Shown here in pieces: positions 25,046-33,003 of a stretch of DNA of 64,000 nt. Position 1 is the first letter of the stretch. Every line of letters begins with the position of its first letter. The translations under genes were made by a program, and so were the position numbers. Source of the stretch: CAVZBW01 sp963778465 (lineage in GTDB: Bacteria; Actinomycetota; Acidimicrobiia; Acidimicrobiales; RAAP-2). The stretch spans positions 1-64,000 of the forward strand of contig CAVZUK010000002.1 in NCBI GenBank assembly GCA_963778465.1, written 5' to 3'. Below the pieces are notes generated by a model. The model worked only from the letters and a program-made list of their open reading frames with translations. It had not been told where the DNA came from and ran no database searches.

Positions 25046-26139
25046 CGACCGACCGGAGCCGCGTTACGCCCCGTCTTGGCCACGATGATCCGAGCGATGA
25101 CGTTCACGAGGACGGAGATGACCGCGAGGATGAGGGCGGCGAAGGCGAGGGCGGAGACCGCGTAGCCGGTTCCGTCGGTCTCGGCGCCGTCGAGCTGGCT
25201 CACGATGGTCGCGGCGATCGTGGTCATGGGGCTGTAGATGTTGGGGGCGACGTGCCCCGTGATCGAGCCGGAGATCATGGCGACCGCGATGGTCTCGCCG
25301 ATGGCGCGCCCGAGCCCAAGCACGCTCGCCCCGATGATGCCGGCTCGCACCCAGGGGATCGTGACCCGCCGGGTCACCTCGAATTCGGTCATCCCGAGGG
25401 CGGAGGCACCCTCCTTGGGGAGCACGGGGACCTGCCGGAAGAGCTCCCGAGTGGTGGCGGCGATGATCGGGATGATCATCAGGGAGAGGACGATGCCGGA
25501 GGTGAGGAGACCCTCTCCGTGGCCCGTCGGCGGGCCGAACCAGTTGAAGACCGGCAGGTCGGGCATGGCGTTCGCGATGTGCGGGTAGACGTGCTCGGCC
25601 AGGAACGGCCCGAGGGTGAAGATGCCCCAGAGCCCGATGATGACGCTCGGGATGCCGGCGAGGAGCTCCAGGGTGAAGCCGAGTGACCGGGAGATCACCC
25701 CGGGCAGGCGCCCGGTGAGCGCCAGGGCGCCGCCGATGGAGATCGGCACGGCGATGATGAGCGCGATGACGGACGACTGGATCGTGCCGAGGATGAGCGG
25801 CCACGCGCCGTAGGTCGCCCCTTGCGGATGGGTCACGCCGTCGGTGGTGACCGGCTGGGCGTAGCCGCCACCGGGGTTCCACTCCGAGCTCGTGATGAAG
25901 TGCCAGCCCTCGAGTTTCATGGCTGGCCACGCCTTGAGGGCGAGGATCGTTACGCAGAACGCGAGCGCGACCAGCGGGACGATGGCCGCGACGCGACCGG
26001 CCCATCGCCAGACGTGCTCCTCGCCCGAGCGAAGCCCGGAGAGGGCGTCCGCGAACCGCCGGGTGAGGGGTGCCCGGCGGTTCGCGTCCGCGCTCGGAGG
26101 TACGGGCAGCGGTGTGGATGTCCCGCTGACGGTGGACAT
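25042..26139 (-). CDS. pstC: Phosphate ABC transporter permease PstC
   Basis: A 365-residue permease with a roughly 45-residue hydrophilic N-terminus and six or more membrane helices. The EAA loop is EGASALGMTEFEVTRRVTIPWVRAGI, and LGLGRAIGETIAVAMISG is typical of PstC. It sits between pstS and pstA and is translationally coupled to pstA. Confidence 0.93.
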   Translation of the reverse strand: MSTVSGTSTPLPVPPSADANRRAPLTRRFADALSGLRSGEEHVWRWAGRVAAIVPLVALAFCVTILALKAWPAMKLEGWHFITSSEWNPGGGYAQPVTTDGVTHPQGATYGAWPLILGTIQSSVIALIIAVPISIGGALALTGRLPGVISRSLGFTLELLAGIPSVIIGLWGIFTLGPFLAEHVYPHIANAMPDLPVFNWFGPPTGHGEGLLTSGIVLSLMIIPIIAATTRELFRQVPVLPKEGASALGMTEFEVTRRVTIPWVRAGIIGASVLGLGRAIGETIAVAMISGSITGHVAPNIYSPMTTIAATIVSQLDGAETDGTGYAVSALAFAALILAVISVLVNVIARIIVAKTGRNAAPVGR

Positions 26140-26181
26140 TGGACTAGTCGATCGAAGTCGATCGATTCCCGATGGATCCCG

Positions 26182-27309
26182 TTACTTGATGTTCGAGATC
26201 TGCTTCTCGGAGTTGGTCACGATCTTGGACGGCAGTGGCTGGAAGTACACCGGGCTCAGGTACTGGCTGCTGTTGCCGTCCTTGGGGTTGATCGCCCAGG
26301 TGAGGACCGAACGGATCGCCTTGGCCGTGTTGGAGTCCGACTGCTGGCTGTTCACGATCGCGTACTCGTAGTTGATGATCGGGTAGCCGTTGTTGACGGG
26401 TCCGTAGATCATCGAGATCGTCCCGTTGGCTGGCGTCTTGGACGTGTAGTAGTTCGCCTGGTTCTCGATCGTGGTCGCCGAGGGCAACTCGTACTGGCCC
26501 TTGCCGTTCTGCAGCTCCGCCTCGCCGAGCCCGGCCTGCAGGGACTGGGTCAGGTAGCTGATGCCGACGTAGGCGACGCAGCCGGGCGTGGCCTTGCATC
26601 CCGACACCATGCCGCTGTTGCCCGTCTCCGCCAGCGCCCCCGGGGCGTTGGGCCAGCTGACCGTCGTGTTGTAGCCGATCTTGGCGCCCCAGCCGGTCGC
26701 GTCGGTCTTGGACAGGAACTGGGTGAACAGGAACGTGTCACCGCTGCTGTCGGCGCGGTGCACGGTCACGATCGGCGTGTTGGGCAGCGTCACCCCCGGG
26801 TTGATGCTCGCGATCTGCGAGGCGTTCCAGCTGGTCACCTGGCCCTGGTAGATCTCCGAGAGCACCTTGCCGCTGAGCTTCAGGTGCGCGGTCACTCCCG
26901 GGACGTTGTACGCCACGATCTGGGCCGAGATGGCGAGCGGGATGTTCTGCAGGTGGGGGCTGGCCGAGACCTCGGAGGGGGAGAGGTAGGCGTCGGACGC
27001 GCCGATGTCCACCGTCCCGTTGGAGGCGTCGGTGATGCCGGTCCCAGACCCGGTTCCGGCCGTCGTGATGCTCACGTTGGTGTACTTGCCCGTGTAGCCG
27101 GGAACCCAGAGGTTCCACAGCGGGTACAGCAGGGTGCTGCCCGTCTCGGTCAGGGAGACCGAACCCGACGGCGGCGCCACCACCGTGGTCGAACTGCTCT
27201 TGGAGTTGGACGACGACGCGAACGCCGTGCCCCCGACCGCTACCGATCCGGCGGCGGTGCACAGGGCCGCCGCGGATGCGAGCAGCCCTCTTCGGATATT
27301 GCGGGTCAC
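26182..27309 (-). CDS. pstS: Phosphate-binding protein PstS
   Basis: An exported phosphate receptor of 375 residues. The GTG start at 27309 has an ideal ribosome site (AAGGAGGGATACCTA). A signal peptide (RRGLLASAAALCTAAGSVAVGGTAFA) precedes a Ser-rich linker. Phosphate-contact segments are ETGSTLLYPLWNLW, TAGTGSGTGI and IGASDAYLS, and a later HRADSSGDTFLFTQ. No lipobox cysteine is at the cleavage site, so it may be released or held by another means. It is placed after pstB and before pstC. Confidence 0.93.
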   Translation of the reverse strand: MTRNIRRGLLASAAALCTAAGSVAVGGTAFASSSNSKSSSTTVVAPPSGSVSLTETGSTLLYPLWNLWVPGYTGKYTNVSITTAGTGSGTGITDASNGTVDIGASDAYLSPSEVSASPHLQNIPLAISAQIVAYNVPGVTAHLKLSGKVLSEIYQGQVTSWNASQIASINPGVTLPNTPIVTVHRADSSGDTFLFTQFLSKTDATGWGAKIGYNTTVSWPNAPGALAETGNSGMVSGCKATPGCVAYVGISYLTQSLQAGLGEAELQNGKGQYELPSATTIENQANYYTSKTPANGTISMIYGPVNNGYPIINYEYAIVNSQQSDSNTAKAIRSVLTWAINPKDGNSSQYLSPVYFQPLPSKIVTNSEKQISNIK

Positions 27310-27374
27310 TAGGTATCCCTCCTTGTAGGTTTGCTTTTCAGCTCTCTTCGCCACCGGCGCCACCCGGCGGCAGC

Positions 27375-28226
27375 TCACCCGATCGTGCCGCTGACGTAGC
27401 GCTGGGTAGGCGTCTCACGCGGCCGCTCGAAGATCTCCTCGGTGGGGCCGTGCTCGATGAGCTTCCCCTCGAAGAGGAACATCGTCATGTGCGACACCCG
27501 GCGGGCCTGAGCCAGGTTGTGCGTCACCACGATCAGGGTGAGCGCGGGGCTCAGGTTGCGCATGAGCTCCTCCACGGCCTCGGTGGAGAAGGGGTCCAGG
27601 GCGGAGGTCGGCTCGTCCAGGAGCAGCACCTCGGGGCCCACGGCGAGTGCCCGGGCCAGGCAGAGGAGTTGCTGCTGGCCACCCGAGAGGCGGAACGGAG
27701 AGTCGTTGAGGCGGTCCTTGATGGCGTCCCAGAGCCCGACCTGGCGTAGCCGCTCCTCGGCCACGACGTCGAGCTGCTTGCCCTTGGCGATCCGGTGCGC
27801 CTTCACCCCGGCCACGACGTTGTCACGGATCGACATGGGGAAGGGATTGGGCCGCTGGAAGAGCATGCCGACGCTGCGGCGGAGCTCCAGGAGGTCGCGC
27901 TTGTGGTCCCAGAGGCTGGAGCCGTCGTACATGACGTCGCCGTTGCGCCGGAAGCCGGGCACCCCGTCGTTCATCCGGTTGAGGGTCCGGAGCAGCGTCG
28001 ACTTGCCGGAGCCGGTCGGACCGATCAGGGCGATGATCGAACCCCGGGAAAAGGGCATGTTGACATCCGACAGGACGCGCTTTTGCCCGAACGAGAGGTC
28101 GAGCCGCTCCGCCTCCATGACGTTGGAGGGACGCCCGCTGTCGGGATCCAGGTGCTGGAGCGCGGGGTCGATCGATTCCCGGCTCCCGTCGACACTGGCC
28201 TCGCGCTGCGCCACTGGATCTCTCAT
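27375..28226 (-). CDS. pstB: Phosphate ABC transporter ATP-binding protein PstB
   Basis: A 283-residue ATPase. Walker A GPTGSGKSTLLRTLNRMND, Q-loop FQRPNPFPMSI, signature LSGGQQQLLCLARAL, Walker B EVLLLDEPTSALDP and the H-loop VVTHN are complete. About 35 hydrophilic residues precede the fold. It is the promoter-proximal gene of the unit, which is unusual since pstB normally comes last. No phoU follows. Confidence 0.93.
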   Translation of the reverse strand: MRDPVAQREASVDGSRESIDPALQHLDPDSGRPSNVMEAERLDLSFGQKRVLSDVNMPFSRGSIIALIGPTGSGKSTLLRTLNRMNDGVPGFRRNGDVMYDGSSLWDHKRDLLELRRSVGMLFQRPNPFPMSIRDNVVAGVKAHRIAKGKQLDVVAEERLRQVGLWDAIKDRLNDSPFRLSGGQQQLLCLARALAVGPEVLLLDEPTSALDPFSTEAVEELMRNLSPALTLIVVTHNLAQARRVSHMTMFLFEGKLIEHGPTEEIFERPRETPTQRYVSGTIG

Positions 28227-28326
28227 GGGTTCGGGGTTGATGGAGGCCTTCCTCGGATCGTCGGGGGGAGGGCCGTCACCCGGTCAACCGGTCTCCCTCC
28301 ACCCGACGCGGATGGTAGGAGCGCCA

Positions 28327-28343
28327 GGTGAACATTTGGAAAC
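28327..28343 (-). promoter_or_regulatory. Candidate PHO-box-like element upstream of pstB
   Basis: On the minus strand GTTTCC and GTTCACC start 10 nt apart, about 100 nt before the pstB start. GTTCACC matches the actinobacterial PhoP repeat unit I know from Streptomyces. Only one unit is a good match, so this is tentative. Confidence 0.3.
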
Positions 28344-28442
28344 ACACAACTGACACGGAGCTGAACGCAGCGGGAAATCTTCGACATCCCAAGTGATCGT
28401 GCGCGCCGGGCCGCGCCCACCACCGCGCAGGACGCGGGCAGG

Positions 28443-29312
28443 TCAGGTGCCCGCCAGCAGCACCTCTGCGGCCGAGGTCAGCGCTTCGATGTGACCGTCG
28501 ACCGCCCCGAGCCCGGTGCGCATCGTGCTCAGCGACACGTGGGTGGCCGGAGAGCCCTGCCACTTCTCGAATTGGCGCTCGAAGGTCGCCGGGTCGGACG
28601 GAGACCACTCCAGCCGCCCCTCGATGCCGATGGTCCGAGGGTCGCGCCCCACCTCCTGGGCCGACCGGGCGACGACTTGGAACGCTTCGTCCAGGTGGTG
28701 GCCAGGTGGCACCTGGGGCAGCCACCCGTCCGCCAGCCGGCCGACACGGCGCAGGGCGGCGGGGGCCACGGCGCCGAGCCAGAGGGGTATGGGTCGCTGC
28801 ACCGGCAGAGGGGCGATCCCGGCGCCGACCACGGTGTCGTGCTCTCCCCGGAACGTGACGCTGGGCCGGGTCCACAGCAGGCGGAGGAGCTCGATCTGCT
28901 CGTCGAGCCGGCGCCCGCGATCGCCGAAGTCGCGGCCCAGCGCCTGGTATTCGACGGCGTTCCATCCGAGCCCGAGCCCGAGCCGTAGCCGGCCGCCCGA
29001 GAGGACGTCGAGCGTGGCCGCCTGCTTGGCGATGAGGGCCGTCTGTCGCTGGGGTGCGATCAGGATGCCGGTGGCCAGCTCGAGCGGGCAGATCGCGGCC
29101 AGGTAGGCGAACAGGACCATGGGCTCGTAAAAGGTGTCGTGCACGTCGTAGTACCCCTGCCAGCCTTCATGGACCTCCGGATCGGCTCCGAGCACGTGGT
29201 CGTAGGCGAGGATGTGGTGGTAGCCGAGGTCGGTCGCGGCTTCGGCGTAGGCACGGACCGCGCCCAGGTCCGTGCCGATCTCCGTCTGAGGGAACACGAC
29301 GCCGACTCGCAT
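28443..29312 (-). CDS. LLM-class (F420-type) flavin-dependent oxidoreductase
   Basis: A luciferase-like TIM-barrel protein of 289 residues. Features are HHILAYDHVLG, LATGILIAPQRQTALIAKQAATLDVLSGGRLRLGLGLGW and PLWLGAVAPAALRRVGRLADGW, typical of the probable-F420 subfamily. The substrate is unknown. It is divergent from a second LLM oxidoreductase gene, with about 100 bp between the starts. Confidence 0.88.
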   Translation of the reverse strand: MRVGVVFPQTEIGTDLGAVRAYAEAATDLGYHHILAYDHVLGADPEVHEGWQGYYDVHDTFYEPMVLFAYLAAICPLELATGILIAPQRQTALIAKQAATLDVLSGGRLRLGLGLGWNAVEYQALGRDFGDRGRRLDEQIELLRLLWTRPSVTFRGEHDTVVGAGIAPLPVQRPIPLWLGAVAPAALRRVGRLADGWLPQVPPGHHLDEAFQVVARSAQEVGRDPRTIGIEGRLEWSPSDPATFERQFEKWQGSPATHVSLSTMRTGLGAVDGHIEALTSAAEVLLAGT

Positions 29313-29322
29313 GCGTCTCTGT

Positions 29323-29364
29323 TCTACCCGCTGCCGTTCGGCATCTACCCGCTGCCGTCTTGCG
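29323..29364. repeat. Two 21-bp direct repeats in a divergent promoter region
   Basis: The 15-mer TCTACCCGCTGCCGT occurs at 29323-29337 and 29344-29358 with a 21-bp period, i.e. two helical turns, between the two LLM oxidoreductase genes. Confidence 0.6.
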
Positions 29365-29399
29365 CGCGACCGCCCGGGCGTCCCGGCCCTGGGCCCCGG

Positions 29400-29405
29400 T
29401 ACGGT
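29400..29405 (+). promoter_or_regulatory. TANNNT -10 box (leaderless) of the second LLM oxidoreductase
   Basis: TACGGT ends 8 nt before the ATG at 29414; no Shine-Dalgarno sequence. Confidence 0.5.
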
Positions 29406-29413
29406 GGGACGCC

Positions 29414-30346
29414 ATGCAGCTGAGAGTGTTCATCGAGCCCCAGCAGGGGGCCAGCTACGACCAGCAGCTCCGCATGGCGCAGGCCGTTGAGGAGAGCGGC
29501 TTCGACGGGTTCTTCCGCTCAGACCACTTCCTCACCATGGGCGGAGACGGGCTCCCGGGTCCGACCGACGCATGGGTCACCCTCGCGGCGCTGGCGCGGG
29601 AGACGCGACGCCTGCGGATCGGCACCCTGGTCACGTCGGCGACCTTCCGGCTTCCGGGCCTGCTCGCGGTTCAGGTGGCCGAGGTGGACCAGATGAGCGG
29701 TGGTCGGGTGGAGCTCGGACTCGGCGCCGGGTGGTACGAGCAGGAGCATCGGGCCTACGGGGTCCCGTTTCCCCCGCTCGGCGAGCGCTTCGAGCGCCTC
29801 GGCGAGCAGCTGGCGATCGTCTCGGGCCTGTGGTCGACGCCGGTCGGGGACACCTTCAGCTTCGCCGGGAAGCACTACCAGCTCGAAGACAGCCCGGCCC
29901 TACCCAACCCCGTCCAGATCCCGCATCCGCCGATCATCGTGGGAGGGGGTGGTGCCGTCCGGACGCCGCGGCTGGCCGCCCGGTTCGCGGACGAGTTCAA
30001 CGCCGCCTTTCGGCCGGTTGCCGACGTCGCCACCCAGTACCAACGGGTGCGTCTCGCGTGCGAGGAGCACGGGCGCGATCCCGACGGGATCGTCCTGTCG
30101 GCCGCTCTGGTGGTGTGTTGCGGGACCGACCAAGCGGAGTTCGAGCGCCGCGCCGCGCGCATCGGACGGCAGCCCGATGAGCTGCGCGCCAACGGGGCGG
30201 CCGGGACGCCGGAAGAGGTGGCCGACAAGATCGCGGTCTATGCCCAGGCGGGGGCGCAGAGGATGTACCTCCAGGTCCTCGACCTCGACGACCTCGACCA
30301 CGTCCGGCTCATCGCGCAGGAGGTCATGCCTCGGCTGCCGGGGTGA
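29414..30346 (+). CDS. LLM-class (F420-type) flavin-dependent oxidoreductase
   Basis: A 310-residue luciferase-like protein. GFFRSDHFLTMGG, VAEVDQMSGGRVELGLGAGWYEQEHRAYG and PPIIVGGGGAVRTPRLAARFADEFN are family hallmarks; the AYG segment is common in F420-binding members. The ATG at 29414 begins the first strand (MQLRVFIEPQ). It overlaps the phosphopantetheinyl transferase start by 4 nt, so the two are coupled. Confidence 0.88.
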   Translation: MQLRVFIEPQQGASYDQQLRMAQAVEESGFDGFFRSDHFLTMGGDGLPGPTDAWVTLAALARETRRLRIGTLVTSATFRLPGLLAVQVAEVDQMSGGRVELGLGAGWYEQEHRAYGVPFPPLGERFERLGEQLAIVSGLWSTPVGDTFSFAGKHYQLEDSPALPNPVQIPHPPIIVGGGGAVRTPRLAARFADEFNAAFRPVADVATQYQRVRLACEEHGRDPDGIVLSAALVVCCGTDQAEFERRAARIGRQPDELRANGAAGTPEEVADKIAVYAQAGAQRMYLQVLDLDDLDHVRLIAQEVMPRLPG

Positions 30347-31029
30347 CGCCTTTGACACCTGCGACGCCCCGAGCTGGCCGGTGGTGGGACGCCGTGCTGC
30401 CCGACGGAGCGGCTGCGTGCTCCGTGCTCGTCGCCGCTCCGGGTCTCCGTGCGTTGCCGTCGGCCGAGCTGGAAGCCGTCGCCTCGGCCGGCCCGCGACG
30501 GGTCGAGAAGTTCACTGCGGGTCGTCATTGCGCCGCCGTCGCTCTTGCCGCCCTCGGCTGTCCCGACACGCCGGTGCGGAGCGGCCCCGGTGGCCAGCCG
30601 GACTGGCCGGCCGGCATCGTCGGGAGCATCACCCACGACGACGAGCGGGCTCTGGCGGTGGTCTGCCGTGCGGGAGAGGTCCGTGGCCTGGGCGTGGACA
30701 TGGAGCGGATGAGGACGCTGCGCCCGGCATTGGCTCGCAGGCTGTGCGGCGAGGCCGAGCTGCACGCGGCCGCCCTGGTGGTAGAGGAGCCCTTGTTGGC
30801 GATCTTCAGCGCCAAGGAGAGCGTCTACAAGGCCTGGTACCCGCTGGTCGACACCTCGCTCGGTTTCCTCGACGTGGAGATCGGATTCGATCCCGGGGGA
30901 GACGGGTTCCGCGTCGCCTTCCGTGAGCCGGTGCGGGCGGCCGCGGCGCTTTCCTCGGGCTCGTGGCGCGGTCGTATGGCCGGTGGCGACGGTCGGATCT
31001 GCACCTCCGTGACGGTGGTCGCCGGATGA
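30343..31029 (+). CDS. 4'-phosphopantetheinyl transferase (EntD/Sfp-type)
   Basis: Activates acyl- or peptidyl-carrier proteins by moving phosphopantetheine from CoA. A 228-residue protein with RVEKFTAGRHCAAVALA, the GSITHDD strand, GVDMERM (Mg-binding acidic site), and FSAKESVYKAWYP (the WxxKEA-type helix). The GTG start overlaps the stop of the LLM gene. No polyketide or peptide synthase lies in the window, so the target carrier protein is elsewhere. Confidence 0.87.
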   Translation: MTPLTPATPRAGRWWDAVLPDGAAACSVLVAAPGLRALPSAELEAVASAGPRRVEKFTAGRHCAAVALAALGCPDTPVRSGPGGQPDWPAGIVGSITHDDERALAVVCRAGEVRGLGVDMERMRTLRPALARRLCGEAELHAAALVVEEPLLAIFSAKESVYKAWYPLVDTSLGFLDVEIGFDPGGDGFRVAFREPVRAAAALSSGSWRGRMAGGDGRICTSVTVVAG

Positions 31030-31062
31030 GCCCTGGGTGTTCCGGTCAGGAAGAGGCCGACC

Positions 31063-31734
31063 TCAGGACAAGTCCACGACCACGCTGCGGACGGCCTTGT
31101 CGTGCCAGGCCTGGCGCATCGGGTCCCAGAGCGGCCACAGGACGTCGAGGATCCACGGGACGATGAACAGGATCAGGAAGATGTACTCGACGACCGCTCG
31201 GGCGAAGGCCCGCAGCGGCCCGATCGACCCTCCGCTGTCCATGTCTCGCACCGAGATCCGCAGCGCCATCTTGCCCACCGTCTGCCCGTTGGGCGATCCG
31301 TTGAGCGCCGTGAAGTACGCAAAGTGGATCACCAGGCCGACGAGGATGGCGGCCGCCTCGGCGTCGTTCCCGAAGATCAAGCGGATGATGAGGCTCGCGG
31401 CGTAGACGATGATCGCGTCGATGATGAAGGCGACGACGCGCTTCCACCAGAGGGCGAGCGGCCGACCCTGGACGTCCACCGGACCGGGCCGGGGGGTCGA
31501 GGGGGACGCGTAAGGAGGGTACGGCGGCGGCGAGTACCGCGGCGGCGTCTCCTGCCCCGGGTACGGATAACCCGGAGGCGGCGGCGGCGCCTGGCCGGGG
31601 TACGCGGGAGGCGGCGGCGCCTCCGACCCCGGATAGGGGAGAGGGGCCCCGGTTCCTCCGGGCGGTGGGGGAGGCGGTGGCGCGCTGCCCCCGCCGGCAG
31701 GATTATCCGGCTCGTCTGGCGGTAGAGAGGTCAT
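31063..31734 (-). CDS. RDD-family membrane protein with Pro-rich N-terminus
   Basis: About 223 residues from ATG 31734. The first ~80 residues are a cytoplasmic Pro/Gly/Tyr-rich tail with repeated PPPP, AYPGQ and GYPYPGQ units. An RDD domain with several membrane helices follows (ALWWKRVVAFIIDAIIVY, LNGSPNGQTVGKMALRISV with the conserved Arg-Asp, and VVEYIFLILFIVPW). RDD proteins are poorly characterised and some act in ion homeostasis. It is divergent from, and overlaps the upstream region of, the MarP-like protease. Confidence 0.82.
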   Translation of the reverse strand: MTSLPPDEPDNPAGGGSAPPPPPPPGGTGAPLPYPGSEAPPPPAYPGQAPPPPPGYPYPGQETPPRYSPPPYPPYASPSTPRPGPVDVQGRPLALWWKRVVAFIIDAIIVYAASLIIRLIFGNDAEAAAILVGLVIHFAYFTALNGSPNGQTVGKMALRISVRDMDSGGSIGPLRAFARAVVEYIFLILFIVPWILDVLWPLWDPMRQAWHDKAVRSVVVDLS

Positions 31735-31787
31735 GCAGTGCCACATCATGGCATGCGAGCCGAAGCCGAAATGGCACGGGGCTTGGC

Positions 31788-31793
31788 TACCGT
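31788..31793 (+). promoter_or_regulatory. TANNNT -10 box (leaderless) of the MarP-like protease
   Basis: TACCGT ends 8 nt before the GTG at 31802. No ribosome site is present, which also argues for the GTG over the ATG at 31733. Confidence 0.5.
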
Positions 31794-31801
31794 TCCCCGC
31801 A

Positions 31802-32974
31802 GTGCCGGTCGTCGACATCGTCCTTGGCCTGCTGGTCGTGCTGGGAGCGCTCTACGGGCTCCGGATGGGCGCGCTCGTCCAGCTGTTCACCTTCGGCGGC
31901 TTCTGGTTGGGTCTCACCCTCGGCGCGCTCCTCGCCGCCGCCATCGTCCCCGCCGTCACCTCCCTGCCGCTCCAAGCCGCGCTGAGCCTGGCGGCTCTCC
32001 TGGGCCTGGCCTTCTTCCTGGCGTCGGTCGGTCACCTCATCGGCAGCCGCTCCAGCCTGGCCGTGCGTCGATACCACCTCGGTGGGGTCGACTCGGCCTT
32101 CGGCGTGGTCGTCTCCATGGCGGCGGTCCTCGTCTCGGCCTGGCTCGTGGGCAACGTGCTGGCCCAGAGCCGCTTCACTCCCGTGAGCACGGCGATCCAG
32201 CGCTCGCACATCCTGGGAGCCGTCGACGGAGTGCTGCCACCGGTTCCGTCCGTGTTCTCCCGCATCGACGCCTTCCTCCAGAGCGAGGGCTTTCCGCCCG
32301 CCTTCGCCGAGCTCGGTCCCCCGACGTGGAGCTCGGTTCCGACGCCAACGAGCGCGCAGGCCGAGGCGATCGGTTCCGCCGTCGCCCGATCCACGGTCAA
32401 GGTGCTGGGCGTGGCCTGCGGCGAGGAGCAGGAGGGGACGGGCTTCGTCGTGGCCCCCGGGATGGTGGTGACCAACGCCCATGTCGTCGCCGGCGAGCAG
32501 GGCACGCAGGTCTACGTCGACGACGTCGGGTATTCGGCGACGCCCGTCTACTTCGACCCCGACTACGACATCGCAGTGCTCCGCACCGACGCGCCCCTCG
32601 GGCCGAGCCTCGCTCTCGACGCCGGGACCGTGGCCCGGGGGACGCAGGGCGCGGTGGTCGGCTACCCGGAGGACGGTCCTTTGACCGCCGCTCCCGCCGG
32701 GGTGGCCGGGCCGATCACCGCCGCGGGTCGCAATATCTACAACGACAGCCTGGTGACGCGTGACATCTACCAGCTCGACGCCGACGTGGAGCCGGGCAAC
32801 TCGGGCAGTCCTGTGGTCACCTCGAGCGGGACGGTCATCGGCGTGGTCTTCTCGCGTTCGACGATCGACCAGGGCGTCGGCTACGCGCTCACCTCGCCGG
32901 GCGTCCTCTCCCGCGTCCAGCAGGCCGAGGCCCGCACCGCCGGGGTGAGCACCGGAGCGTGCGTCCACGGCTGA
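31802..32974 (+). CDS. MarP-like CvpA/trypsin-family membrane serine protease
   Basis: A 390-residue protein. Four N-terminal hydrophobic helices form a CvpA-type anchor (VDIVLGLLVVLGALYGLRMGALVQL onward to about residue 150). A periplasmic chymotrypsin-like domain follows with His in VVTNAHVVAG, Asp in DYDIAVLRTD and Ser in VEPGNSGSPVV. The mycobacterial homologue MarP (Rv3671c) protects against acid and oxidative stress. The GTG at 31802 is preferred because the protein then starts directly at the first helix. Confidence 0.9.
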   Translation: MPVVDIVLGLLVVLGALYGLRMGALVQLFTFGGFWLGLTLGALLAAAIVPAVTSLPLQAALSLAALLGLAFFLASVGHLIGSRSSLAVRRYHLGGVDSAFGVVVSMAAVLVSAWLVGNVLAQSRFTPVSTAIQRSHILGAVDGVLPPVPSVFSRIDAFLQSEGFPPAFAELGPPTWSSVPTPTSAQAEAIGSAVARSTVKVLGVACGEEQEGTGFVVAPGMVVTNAHVVAGEQGTQVYVDDVGYSATPVYFDPDYDIAVLRTDAPLGPSLALDAGTVARGTQGAVVGYPEDGPLTAAPAGVAGPITAAGRNIYNDSLVTRDIYQLDADVEPGNSGSPVVTSSGTVIGVVFSRSTIDQGVGYALTSPGVLSRVQQAEARTAGVSTGACVHG

Positions 32975-33003
32975 GCGCTCCGGCGCGTCCCAGACGCGCA
33001 AGA

